Shown piece after piece: positions 1 to 7,956 of a stretch of 64,000 nt of DNA. The first letter of the stretch is position 1. The number at the start of each line of letters is the position of its first letter. The stretch comes from JANOYY01 sp031418035 (GTDB lineage: Bacteria; Actinomycetota; Acidimicrobiia; Acidimicrobiales; JANYDT01), in NCBI GenBank assembly GCA_031418035.1, contig JANOWU010000287.1, forward strand, positions 12,537 through 76,536. Direction: 5' to 3'. The notes beneath the pieces are model-generated. The model made no database searches and was not told the origin of the DNA. It saw only the letters and a list, made by a program, of their open reading frames with translations. A program made the translations under genes and the position numbers.

Positions 1-1064
1 GCCGGGATTGCGCGGGCCCACTCTGCGCCCAGCGTCGAAACGATGGTGTCAGCGTTCAGCGACAGGAGCAGTGCTCCCGGGATGGCGATCGTCATCACGA
101 TCTGCAAGCCACGACGCACCACGACGGTGAAGTCCTCGAGGGAACGTTCACGGGCGCGCGACGCCAGTGGCATGAGGACCCAGGGCAGCACCGTACCCGC
201 CAGGAACGAGAGGCCTGCGATGTTCTGCGCGTAGCGGTACAGGCCGACTTCGACGTCATTGAACCAAAACGAAATCAGCGTGACATCGAAGTACGTCGAC
301 CAGTTCGAAACGATCGCTCCGGCGGTGAACGGGAAGCTGGCTCGAAGAACCATATGCGTGCTTCGCTTTACCGGTGCCGCTAGTACACCGAGATGGCGGT
401 GAGCACGGACAGCAAGCAACACACAGCGAACGCTCTCTGCAACAACCCATCCAGCGGGAACGGCCACCGGCCCAACACGTGACACGCCCACGAGTACCAG
501 GAAGGCCCAGATGATCTTGGCCGCAACGTTGATTCGAGCGACACCGGACACCTTGCCGATCGCTTGCAAGCACGCAAGAAGGAGCTCGTTCGACTGAACG
601 AGAAAACGCGAGGCCCCGAACAGGACAAAGAGAACAATGACTCCAGCGGGTCGCCCGAACATCGCAAGAACAACGGCGATGATCGCCACGACCACGGCGG
701 TACACACGCCCCGCAAGACGACTACTCCGGAGACGAATGTTTTTGCGCTTCGTTGTTCGAGCGCAACTTCTTTGCGCGCATAGGTGTCCACGCCGAAGCT
801 GAGAAGACCGAGCGCGAGAATCGAGAGAGATTCCGCCGCTGCGACCCGTCCGGCTTTCGCCGTTCCGAGGAGGTCTTGGTACAGGAACTGCACCACGAGC
901 CCGAGGCAGGCGGTTACGAACAACGAGGACCCAAGACTTCCGGCGTTGCGGAATGCCTGCGCCGCGTCGGACGCATTGGTGGCACCCAACGGTTCTTCAG
1001 CCGAACCAGCCAACAGCGAAGCCTTCAGTTCGTCGTTGTCTTCGGCGCTACCTAAGGCGGTCAT
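1..1064 (-). CDS. Polysaccharide flippase (Wzx/MATE-like), partial
   Basis: Membrane protein that probably moves lipid-linked polysaccharide repeat units across the cytoplasmic membrane. I translated 354 codons from an ATG at 1062-1064. No stop occurs before the window edge, so the C-terminus lies to the left. Hydrophobic helices recur near residues 48-62, 80-92, 111-134, 141-156, 182-196, 257-268, 285-300 and 320-336, with short basic loops between them, as in oligosaccharide flippases (NVAAKIIW at 179-186, RYAQNIAG at 277-284). The first 45 residues are soluble and acidic. The start overlaps the end of the upstream glycosyltransferase gene by 17 bases, making this the distal gene of a five-gene polysaccharide run. 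A MATE drug exporter is a formal alternative that the neighbours argue against. Confidence 0.85.
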   Translation of the reverse strand, partial: MTALGSAEDNDELKASLLAGSAEEPLGATNASDAAQAFRNAGSLGSSLFVTACLGLVVQFLYQDLLGTAKAGRVAAAESLSILALGLLSFGVDTYARKEVALEQRSAKTFVSGVVVLRGVCTAVVVAIIAVVLAMFGRPAGVIVLFVLFGASRFLVQSNELLLACLQAIGKVSGVARINVAAKIIWAFLVLVGVSRVGPVAVPAGWVVAESVRCVLLAVRAHRHLGVLAAPVKRSTHMVLRASFPFTAGAIVSNWSTYFDVTLISFWFNDVEVGLYRYAQNIAGLSFLAGTVLPWVLMPLASRARERSLEDFTVVVRRGLQIVMTIAIPGALLLSLNADTIVSTLGAEWARAIP

Positions 1065-1935
1065 GTCGCGATCGAACCTGGCGTCGGGTCCGCAGGAAAA
1101 TCCCGAGTATCGCCCGGTCGCGGACGAGATAACGTCGCCACAATCGGCCGGGTTCTTGGGTGAGGCGGAACAACCATTCCATGCCGATCCGGCTCATCCA
1201 CTGGGGTGCGCGTTCGACCTTGCCCGCCAAGAAGTCGATGGACGCTCCAACGCCGAGCCCGACGGCCGGGTAGTACTGCTCCTGGTAGCGCCACATTGCG
1301 TATTCCTGTTTCGGGTTCCCGAACGCGAAGAGGACGAGGTCGGGTTTCGCGTTTCGGATTCGCTCGAATCCCCAAAACAACTGCTCGTGATTCTCCCCGT
1401 AGGGGTCGAAGTCCGGACTGTCCCAGCCGACGATTCGGAGGCGGGGAATCGACGTGCTCAGACGTCGAGCGGCCTCGACACACGAAGCCTCGGTCGAGCC
1501 GAGGAAGAACACGGTTTTTCCCTGCTGTCCGGCCTCGACGAGCAACGGGGTGATGATGTCCGATCCGGAAACCTTCTCGGGGAGCGCACAACCCATGGCC
1601 CGCGCCATCCACAGCAGGGGCTGCCCATCGGGCAGGCTCAAGAACGCCTCTTTGTAAGCGGCTCGCAACTCGGGGTCTGTTTCTGCAATACAGATGTGGT
1701 CGACGTTCGGGGTGACCACAAAGCCACCGAAACCCGAGGCGACCTGTTCGAAGATCCGAGCTATCGCCTGTTCCTGACGCACGGCATGGGCATAGATGCG
1801 ACCGAACGGAACCCGTTCGAATGTCGTTGTGGGACGCACACTGGCAACAGGAGTCGCTCGATCAGTCCGTTTCGAGACGTTCGCGCTCGGTCCGGCGCTT
1901 TGGTGAATCGCACCGTCGACCTCACTTGTCGCCAT
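1048..1935 (-). CDS. WecG/TagA/CpsF family glycosyltransferase
   Basis: Glycosyltransferase of the family that adds N-acetylmannosamine-type sugars to polyprenyl-linked acceptors (WecG, TagA) on the inner face of the membrane. Family landmarks are in order: TPNVDHI (75-81), a SLPDG core (100-104), a nucleotide-binding-like VFFLGST stretch, FGNPKQE (205-211), and the C-terminal block with EWLFRL and EPGRLWRRY typical of the family. The length of 295 residues includes an unusual 40-residue Ser/Ala/Thr-rich N-terminus. An ATG at 1951-1953 would add six residues. I prefer the ATG at 1933-1935 because it overlaps the upstream gene less. It lies between the acetyltransferase and flippase genes, so it probably extends the repeat unit. 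The exact sugar cannot be read from sequence. Confidence 0.9.
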   Translation of the reverse strand: MATSEVDGAIHQSAGPSANVSKRTDRATPVASVRPTTTFERVPFGRIYAHAVRQEQAIARIFEQVASGFGGFVVTPNVDHICIAETDPELRAAYKEAFLSLPDGQPLLWMARAMGCALPEKVSGSDIITPLLVEAGQQGKTVFFLGSTEASCVEAARRLSTSIPRLRIVGWDSPDFDPYGENHEQLFWGFERIRNAKPDLVLFAFGNPKQEYAMWRYQEQYYPAVGLGVGASIDFLAGKVERAPQWMSRIGMEWLFRLTQEPGRLWRRYLVRDRAILGIFLRTRRQVRSRHDRLR

Positions 1936-2533
1936 CGTCTCCCCTTTCGTCATCGGCGCTGCTTTCGGTTCTTCGTGCGTCCACGGTCACCGGACTGCAC
2001 CGAACGACCGATCCGGCTGGAACCGATCGGTCCAGCACCACGTTTGCCATGATCTTCGTTCCGGCGCCCACGACGATCGGCCCGAGAAGGACCGCTCCCG
2101 GGCCAACGTGAACGTTGGGTTCAAGCTTCGGCGCACCGACCTGTCGGCTGAAGGCGTCGATTGATTCACCGAGCGTAACGCCCTGAAAGAGGATGCAACC
2201 CGTTCCGACAATCGATCCGTGGCTGAGGACGAGCCCGGAGCCATGAACGATGGAGACTCCGGGTTCGATGGTGGCGTCCCAATGTATTTCTGCCCCGTAG
2301 AGATGACGAATGAGCCGGGAGATCACCTGCGGGAGAAACGGAATCTTTCGGTCGCGGACGAAGCGCATCACACGGTACGCAACCATCATCTGAAAGCCGA
2401 TTTTCTGAATCCCGTCACCGATCAGCCCCGCCGAGCGAGCGGACGTCCCCTCGGTTTGATACTTCTCGCGCCCGGCGCGCATGGCGGCGTGGTCAGCGCG
2501 GACCGCCGATCGAAACACCTCCCACGACGTCAT
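1922..2533 (-). CDS. Serine O-acetyltransferase-like hexapeptide acyltransferase
   Basis: A 203-residue left-handed beta-helix acetyltransferase. An N-terminal helical part (1-75, with the MAYRVMRFVR-like amphipathic helix near 51-60) precedes hexapeptide repeats from about 79 to 175, including AEIHWDATIEPG and the IVHGSGLVLSH loop of CysE-type enzymes. Serine acetyltransferase makes O-acetylserine for cysteine synthesis. CysE homologues are also common in capsule clusters, where they acetylate sugars, and this position between two glycosyltransferases favours that role (inference). The start is fixed by the ATGA overlap with the upstream glycosyltransferase stop (2530-2533). The C-terminal 25 residues are charged and disordered. 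A cysteine-synthesis role remains possible because no other cysE is visible here. Confidence 0.82.
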   Translation of the reverse strand: MTSWEVFRSAVRADHAAMRAGREKYQTEGTSARSAGLIGDGIQKIGFQMMVAYRVMRFVRDRKIPFLPQVISRLIRHLYGAEIHWDATIEPGVSIVHGSGLVLSHGSIVGTGCILFQGVTLGESIDAFSRQVGAPKLEPNVHVGPGAVLLGPIVVGAGTKIMANVVLDRSVPAGSVVRCSPVTVDARRTESSADDERGDDGDK

Positions 2534-3600
2534 GGCGAGCCCAGGTTCGAAAACGCGCGCCACGACGCAAAGACCTTCCGCGACCGAGGCCGACCAAACG
2601 CCGTTCCGACTCCGGCGAAGTACTCCAGGGCGTAGCACAACGATGCAAAGGTCATTGCGAGCTTGGCGCGACCTGCTCGTTCGACCCGGACCCCGAGTCG
2701 GTAACTCCACGCACCCACTGCCGATCCGACGCGAGGTGCACACGCCGCCCCGAACAGGATCGGATGGACGACCCGGGGCAGTTTTGGAAAGAACGACCAC
2801 GGGCTCGCGCTGAGGTGGAGTGGGTGCTTCCAGGAGATCTTCGTGTCGAGTTCTCCGAAGAGCCGACTCCGTCGACGCCACACGGAGACGTCCTCGTGAT
2901 CGCTCTGGTGCTGCGACCAAGCCTCTGGGGCGAAGGCAAATGTGTACCCTTTGACCTCAAATCGCAAACCCAGGTCGCGGTCTTCACAGCGTTTCAACGA
3001 CAGGTCAAATCCCCCGACGGCATCGTATGCGGACTTACGAAATGAGACGTTGCCCGTACACAGACGAATTCCTTCCGGCTTCGACTCACCGCGCTCGTAT
3101 TCCTCAACGAAGCGCTCGAGCGCCTGAGTATGGAAGCGTTCGAACAACGGCAACGTCGGGTCGGCGGGCGATTTGATGTGGCCGAGGACGACGTCGGCAC
3201 CCTGCGCGTAACAGGCGAGGTGGGCGTCGAGGAACTCGCTTGGAAGGTGCATGTCGTCGTCGACGATTACGACGATCTCACCAACGGCATGCTGAATTCC
3301 GCTGTGACGGGCTTGGCCGGGGCCACCGTTTTTCCGACGGATGCACAGGAGCGCAAAGGGGTACGACTCATCGAGGGCATCGGCAACCGGAACGTCGCCG
3401 CCGTCGTCGACGACGAGCACCTCAAATGGCGCGGTGATCGTTTGTCGTGTCAGATCACGAAGCACACCAGAGAGACCGTCGGGCCGATTGAAGGTCGCGA
3501 TCACGACGCTCACGCTCACCGCGCCGCTCGGTTCGGGGCCGATCCGAACCACCCGTTCGAAGTTTCGATCCACATCGGCGTTCGCCGGAGACGTGTTCAT
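2530..3600 (-). CDS. Family 2 glycosyltransferase
   Basis: A 356-residue GT-A fold glycosyltransferase that transfers a sugar from a nucleotide-sugar donor, probably during repeat-unit assembly. The N-terminal core reads VSVVIATFNRP near 31-40, VLVVDDGG near 61-68, GGPGQARHSG near 92-101 and the metal-binding DDD at 114-116. A second block, CTGNVSFRKSAYDAVGGFD followed by CEDRDLGLR, is the C-terminal galactosyltransferase-like domain with the catalytic acid region. The last 90 residues carry a weakly hydrophobic stretch that may touch the membrane. Both ends use ATGA overlaps with neighbouring acyltransferase genes, which sets the start at 3598-3600 rather than at the longer upstream ATG. The sugar and linkage are unknown. 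Confidence 0.92.
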   Translation of the reverse strand: MNTSPANADVDRNFERVVRIGPEPSGAVSVSVVIATFNRPDGLSGVLRDLTRQTITAPFEVLVVDDGGDVPVADALDESYPFALLCIRRKNGGPGQARHSGIQHAVGEIVVIVDDDMHLPSEFLDAHLACYAQGADVVLGHIKSPADPTLPLFERFHTQALERFVEEYERGESKPEGIRLCTGNVSFRKSAYDAVGGFDLSLKRCEDRDLGLRFEVKGYTFAFAPEAWSQHQSDHEDVSVWRRRSRLFGELDTKISWKHPLHLSASPWSFFPKLPRVVHPILFGAACAPRVGSAVGAWSYRLGVRVERAGRAKLAMTFASLCYALEYFAGVGTAFGRPRSRKVFASWRAFSNLGSP

Positions 3601-4394
3601 CGATCGCCGGTCTTCGCTGGGGAGGTCGGTGAAACGAACTTCTTCGGGTTGAGTTTGGCGATCTGAGCGGCCGGTACGCCGCTGACGATCGTGAACGGCT
3701 CGACGTCGCGGTTCACGAGGGAGTGGGCCGAAACGACGGCGCCACGTCCGATCCTCACCCCGGGCAAAATCGACGCTTTCGCCCCGATCCAAACATCGTC
3801 CTCGATCACTACGTTGATCGCGTCGGGAACCACGCTGCGATCGTAGAGATCGTGAAATGACGTGTCGTTGATCATCACGTGAGGACCGATCAACGCCCGG
3901 GCTCCGATCACCATGTCGCCGTAGGCACAGATGCTGGCCCCACTGTTGATGATCGCCCCGGTCCCGATTTCGAGGGATCCGTTCGGGCCCGTCGCCAGTT
4001 CGACCGCGGTCGGGATACCTCGCAGAACAGTGTCGCGGCCGATCGTCATGCGGCCGTCGTTGCGCAGGACGAGACGACCGTTCACTCGGACGCCGTGTCC
4101 GCGCCCGCCGACTCGTGCGAGGAGGACCCGCGCCTTGATCAAACCTGACACATATGCTCGGGCTTTTCGCAGGGTGGAAAGCGAGAGCCCGCCATCTCTG
4201 CCCAGTTTGCGCTTCGCGCTGTTCAGCTCTGTGCGCACGGTCGTCAACAGCGTCACTCTTGTCAAGCTCGACACCGTGCGCGCTGCCCAGTCGACGCCGA
4301 CGTCGACGTCGACATGGACAATCTCGATTCGAGCAACGGGAGAAGGTTCGACGGTTTCATAGGTTTCACAAGGTGTGGCACGAACGCGAAGCAT
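3597..4394 (-). CDS. Hexapeptide acyltransferase (maltose/galactoside acetyltransferase-like)
   Basis: A 265-residue enzyme and the first gene of the minus-strand polysaccharide run. Residues from about 100 onward form a left-handed beta-helix (GRMTIGRDTVLRG, EIGTGAIINSGASI, GARALIGPHVMIND). The family's C-terminal signature follows: VVIEDDVWIGAKASILPGVRIGRGAVV then SGVPAAQIAKLNP, where the His/Asn-rich MINDTSFHD loop supplies the catalytic His. Such WbbJ/Maa-like proteins acetylate sugars in lipopolysaccharide or capsule. The N-terminal 95 residues are not recognised and may be partly non-coding if a later start is used. Together with the CysE-like gene downstream, the run encodes two potential O-acetylating enzymes. 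Confidence 0.85.
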   Translation of the reverse strand: MLRVRATPCETYETVEPSPVARIEIVHVDVDVGVDWAARTVSSLTRVTLLTTVRTELNSAKRKLGRDGGLSLSTLRKARAYVSGLIKARVLLARVGGRGHGVRVNGRLVLRNDGRMTIGRDTVLRGIPTAVELATGPNGSLEIGTGAIINSGASICAYGDMVIGARALIGPHVMINDTSFHDLYDRSVVPDAINVVIEDDVWIGAKASILPGVRIGRGAVVSAHSLVNRDVEPFTIVSGVPAAQIAKLNPKKFVSPTSPAKTGDR

Positions 4395-4567
4395 TCGAAG
4401 ATGAATTCGGCCGACGCCAATCTACTGGCGTCGGGTAGTTCTTTCGGTCTGTTCACGTAGGAACTGAAGAAGACGGTCCAAGGCACGAGCGACATGCCAC
4501 GCCACGTTGCGAACCCCCGGTGGTGCCGCACAGGTCCAACAACTAGCATCGATCGGGATCATCTGAA

Positions 4568-6295
4568 GTGCTGAGTTGTTTCGTCTCAAGGCCCAACCGA
4601 CGAGAGCCGAAGTCAGATATCGAGCGCTTTGTCCGGCCGCTCGAGGTCGCTCTGACGTGGAGAGCTTTTGAAAGGCATGCAGTGGGAAGTGCAGTGAATC
4701 GACAAGATGTTGACCAGTTGGATATCGATTCTACTGACGACCCCGAACTCTTGTTCCTTGGGACTTCCCCCCGCATCGATGACCAATCGAACTCAACCCT
4801 CGATGAACTTGCGGGGTTGAATCCGGTGAACCTCATCGCGGAAACGCGTGAGGCTCCACGGGCCGGCAGCCGTCGCCTTCGGGCCGCACTCGTCGCCGGG
4901 GACGTTCTTGGCGTCACCTTGGCCTGGTGCCTGACCACGCTCACGGGATCGTCCGCGAGTGGCCAGAGCTGGTTTTCGATGCAGCGATTCGGGTTCGTAC
5001 CCGTCATGCTCGCGCTCACGCTCGCATTGTTGGTCACGGGCAAGCTGTATCGCGCACGAATGTGTTCGGTGCGAGCCGTTGAAACGGCTGGCATCGTCCG
5101 AGCCGGTGCTACGAGTGGTATCGGCGGCTGGCTCATCGCCGACCGCCTGGGTGCCAGCAACTTGTCGCTGGGGCGGGTCTTGTGGACCCAGGCGCTTGCG
5201 GTGTTGTTCATCTTCCTGGGCCGGATGACCTATCGGGCCCTGCTTCGTCGGGCCCGTCGAGACGGGCGATTCACCCGATCCGTGCTGTTGATCGGCACCG
5301 GCGATGAGGGCTACGAGCTTCACAAGATGCTCGCCGACGAACCAGAACTCGGCTACCGCGTCGTAGGAATCGTCGGTCGGGCTCACGAGGTCGAGGACCG
5401 CCACTTCAGCGTCCCCTATCTGGGTGCCGCTGGCGACGCGCCGGCGATTGCGCGCGAGCATGGGGTCAGCGGCGTCATCATCGGTGCGTCATCGCTGTCG
5501 TTTCGCGAGCTCAACCATGTTGTCCGGTCGCTCCTCGACGCCGACATCCACGTGCAGGTGTCGGGCGGTCTTCTCGGCGTCGACTCGAGCCGCCTGCGCG
5601 CCAATCCCATCGGTCGAGAAGCGGCGTTCTATCTCGAACAGGTTCAGCTGTCGGGCTGGCAAGCCCGTGTAAAGCGGGTCCTTGACCTTATCGTGGCGAC
5701 CTGTGCGCTGATCATCGCCGCACCGATCATGGCCGCTTTTGCGCTTGCCGTGAAGATGACGGACGGCGGTCCTGCGCTGTTTCGTCAACAACGCGTCGGC
5801 CGCGACGGCAAGACGTTCACGATGCTGAAGCTGCGGACCATGGTCGTCGATGCCGAGGCGCGGCTCGCCGAAATTCGTAAGCTCAACGAGCGCAGTGGTC
5901 CACTGTTCAAGATGGAGAATGACCCCCGTTTCACGAAGATCGGGAAGCTGATGGACGCGACGAGCATCAACGAGCTGCCACAGCTTTGGAACGTGCTGCG
6001 CGGCGAGATGAGCCTTGTCGGCCCACGACCCGCGCTTGCCCGGGAGGTCGCCACGTTCAACGATCGACTTCTCACACGACATCGCGTAAAGCCCGGAATC
6101 ACGGGGTTGTGGCAGGTCGAATCCCGAGACGACCCGAGTTTCGCCGATTACGAGCGCTGCGACCTGTTCTACGTCGAGAACTGGTCTATTCGGCTCGACA
6201 TCATGATCCTTCTTCAGACGGTCATCGAGGTGGGAAAGCGAGCCACGAGCAAAGCATCCCCCAAGCCTGGGCCCTCGCCCGTCTCGAAGAACTAA
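4568..6295 (+). CDS. Polyprenyl-phosphate sugar-1-phosphate transferase (WbaP/WcaJ type)
   Basis: Probably the initiating enzyme of the locus: it moves a sugar-1-phosphate from a UDP-sugar to undecaprenyl phosphate. The 575-residue protein has an N-terminal soluble tail, membrane helices near 105-125, 143-160, 180-195 and 205-220, and a CoA_binding_3 Rossmann region at about 237-335 (LLIGTGDEG). The C-terminal bacterial sugar transferase domain follows from about 366, with KRVLDL, a reentrant helix, LKLRTM (420-425), VGPRPA and KPGITGLWQV. The gene is divergent from the acyltransferase run, with a 173-base gap that must hold both promoters. The start is uncertain: a GTG at 4694, behind a GGGAAG stretch, would remove 42 poorly conserved residues. 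Confidence 0.92.
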   Translation: MLSCFVSRPNRREPKSDIERFVRPLEVALTWRAFERHAVGSAVNRQDVDQLDIDSTDDPELLFLGTSPRIDDQSNSTLDELAGLNPVNLIAETREAPRAGSRRLRAALVAGDVLGVTLAWCLTTLTGSSASGQSWFSMQRFGFVPVMLALTLALLVTGKLYRARMCSVRAVETAGIVRAGATSGIGGWLIADRLGASNLSLGRVLWTQALAVLFIFLGRMTYRALLRRARRDGRFTRSVLLIGTGDEGYELHKMLADEPELGYRVVGIVGRAHEVEDRHFSVPYLGAAGDAPAIAREHGVSGVIIGASSLSFRELNHVVRSLLDADIHVQVSGGLLGVDSSRLRANPIGREAAFYLEQVQLSGWQARVKRVLDLIVATCALIIAAPIMAAFALAVKMTDGGPALFRQQRVGRDGKTFTMLKLRTMVVDAEARLAEIRKLNERSGPLFKMENDPRFTKIGKLMDATSINELPQLWNVLRGEMSLVGPRPALAREVATFNDRLLTRHRVKPGITGLWQVESRDDPSFADYERCDLFYVENWSIRLDIMILLQTVIEVGKRATSKASPKPGPSPVSKN

Positions 6296-6393
6296 GCACA
6301 CCGAAAGTTCGTTCACAGATAAGTGTAAAGAGAATCCTCGATGCGCGCTTAGCATCCACCACAATTCTCCAGGTACCGGGCACAATGTGCGTT

Positions 6394-7038
6394 ATGGGGG
6401 AAACACTGGTTCGTTGCCGAACCACAACACCTGGCTCGGTGCTTGAGTTGATGGTGTTGGCGTCCGGTCGCAGAAGCTGTATCGGCGTCGACCTGGACTC
6501 TGGTGCGCTGATACGCACGGTCGAATCAGTCTCGAGACCGCTCCTGAAGGTCTTCACTGCGGTTCGAGGCACAACCGCACAACCATCGTTCGATCGCCCT
6601 GAGCACCCTGAGTTGGTGGCCTTCGATCAAGAACTCCTCCCGATCGGATCGATTGCCCCGAAGCGGGCCCAGCGAATGATCAAGCCGCTGCTGCACCCCA
6701 AGAAGGGTCCGCTCCTGGGCTTTTACGGCCCCTCGACGCCGTGGTGGGAGCGCGAAGCAAACGCTCCATCGGTTGCCATCCTCGAGGTTGACCGCCGGAT
6801 TCGGGCGATCCACACACCGCGCGGCCTTCGTGTCCAGTTCGCCTGGAACGGGTCCATCCACGATCTACCGCTGGAAGATCTCCGGGTGCTCGAGCGTCTC
6901 GATTGGGTACCCGAACAACCAAACGCGACATTTCCGCTCGCAGAGATCATCCGGTATGAACCGCGACGACTTCTTCTCGCGATCAGCCGCCCGGTGAACG
7001 GCTACTGCACCAAGGTCGTGGCAGGACTTCTGCCCTAG
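6394..7038 (+). CDS. Conserved-looking hypothetical protein in the polysaccharide locus
   Basis: I do not recognise a family. The 214-residue product has no signal peptide and no membrane helix. It has a hydrophobic beta-rich N-terminal half (VLELMVLASG near 17-25, IGVDLDSGALIRTV near 30-43), a proline/tryptophan segment (YGPSTPWWER, 111-120), and a C-terminal half with regular strand/helix alternation ending GYCTKVVAGLLP. Codon use and GC at third positions match neighbouring genes, and the reading frame is clean, so I judge it real. The start is either the ATG at 6394 or another ATG at 6385; the longer frame running back into the sugar transferase gene is a shadow. It follows the sugar transferase on the same strand by 98 bases and may be co-transcribed. 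Confidence 0.6.
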   Translation: MGETLVRCRTTTPGSVLELMVLASGRRSCIGVDLDSGALIRTVESVSRPLLKVFTAVRGTTAQPSFDRPEHPELVAFDQELLPIGSIAPKRAQRMIKPLLHPKKGPLLGFYGPSTPWWEREANAPSVAILEVDRRIRAIHTPRGLRVQFAWNGSIHDLPLEDLRVLERLDWVPEQPNATFPLAEIIRYEPRRLLLAISRPVNGYCTKVVAGLLP

Positions 7039-7098
7039 CAGGGCGATGAAAATCCTACGTTTCGACCGTCCGCCAACCACATATTGGCTGGTTAACGA

Positions 7099-7127
7099 CG
7101 AGCCCTGAGGCTCGGAAGGGAGGTTTT
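7099..7127 (+). terminator. Candidate intrinsic terminator after the 214-residue hypothetical gene
   Basis: A 6-bp GC-rich inverted repeat (CGAGCC and GGCTCG around a CTGA loop, 7099-7114) is followed by a short purine run and five T residues at 7123-7127. It lies between convergent genes, as expected for a terminator. The nine-base gap between stem and T run weakens the call. Confidence 0.35.
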
Positions 7128-7153
7128 TCGAAAGCCCTGCGAGAAGTCTGTGG

Positions 7154-7834
7154 CTACTTCCCGCTGGCCACTCGGGCTGCGAGGTGCTCGGCCATCGCCC
7201 ACCCGAAGGTCACGAGGACATCACCGTTGGCCGTGTCGAGCGTGGAGAAGAACTCGCGAACGTCGTCTTTGACGGAGTCGGCCTTGAGGGCCTCGAAGTC
7301 GAGGCATCCACTCGGCGACCCATCGCCACGAATCACGAAGGCACGATCGTCGACTCGGTGCTCGGCCCCGAAACGCTTCGCCAGTCGTCGACTCCACGCT
7401 CGTTCTTCGCCACTGGGCTTGTGCCCCGGGCGCGGAACGATGTCTTCAAGACCTTTGAACGCAGCAAATCCTGCCGGGTCGATCATCCGTGTGCCGATAA
7501 GGACGTCTTCGTCCGGAAAGGCCAGAAGGGATCGACGGAGCTGATCAAACATCATGACGCGAAGGGCGGTGTCTCGCTTGGCGCTGCGTCGCACTGAGGC
7601 AAGGCCGATGAGCAGCGATGGCGTGCCACCGATCCGCTCAAGGCTGCAAAACCCGAACGCCTGCAATTTCCCGGCTTCGCGAACTTGGGTGACCAGAACC
7701 CAGAGATCGCGCTGCTTCGAAAGCAGACCGATGTCGAAACCCGCGGGGCTAGGTACCGAAAGGTCCCCCATCTCCGTAAGCTCAGCATCCGACAGGGCCG
7801 TGCAATCTTTGGTTTCGACGTCCATATGGCTCAT
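7154..7834 (-). CDS. Hypothetical protein, possibly GNAT-like
   Basis: A 226-residue soluble protein that I cannot name. The central part alternates beta strands and helices (DLWVLVTQV near 43-51, LQAFGFCSLERIGG near 58-70, LLIGLASV near 75-82, then a helix ALRVMMFDQLRRSLL near 90-104, then VLIGTRMIDP near 111-120). That order resembles the strand-strand-helix-strand core of N-acetyltransferase folds, but I see no clear acetyl-CoA loop, so this is only inference. The C-terminal half is charged. I chose the ATG at 7832-7834; the ATG at 7825 is also possible, and the longer frame is antisense to nothing recognisable and looks non-coding. It sits 122 bases downstream of the ligase-like gene, on the same strand. 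Confidence 0.6.
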   Translation of the reverse strand: MSHMDVETKDCTALSDAELTEMGDLSVPSPAGFDIGLLSKQRDLWVLVTQVREAGKLQAFGFCSLERIGGTPSLLIGLASVRRSAKRDTALRVMMFDQLRRSLLAFPDEDVLIGTRMIDPAGFAAFKGLEDIVPRPGHKPSGEERAWSRRLAKRFGAEHRVDDRAFVIRGDGSPSGCLDFEALKADSVKDDVREFFSTLDTANGDVLVTFGWAMAEHLAARVASGK

Positions 7835-7956
7835 TCGCTCCGCTTCCTGGCCCCCCGGCCCGTCGTCCAGTTTAGCCGAGCCTGAACCTCTCTCCCAAGC
7901 AGAAAACTCGCTCTCCGCGGTCACCGACCGAAAAGAGACCGAAACTGCGCGAAAAA

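Noticed and set aside
784..2052. 422-codon plus-strand frame over the flippase and WecG genes
   Set aside because: Both minus-strand genes are supported by family motifs and overlap logic; the plus frame has none.
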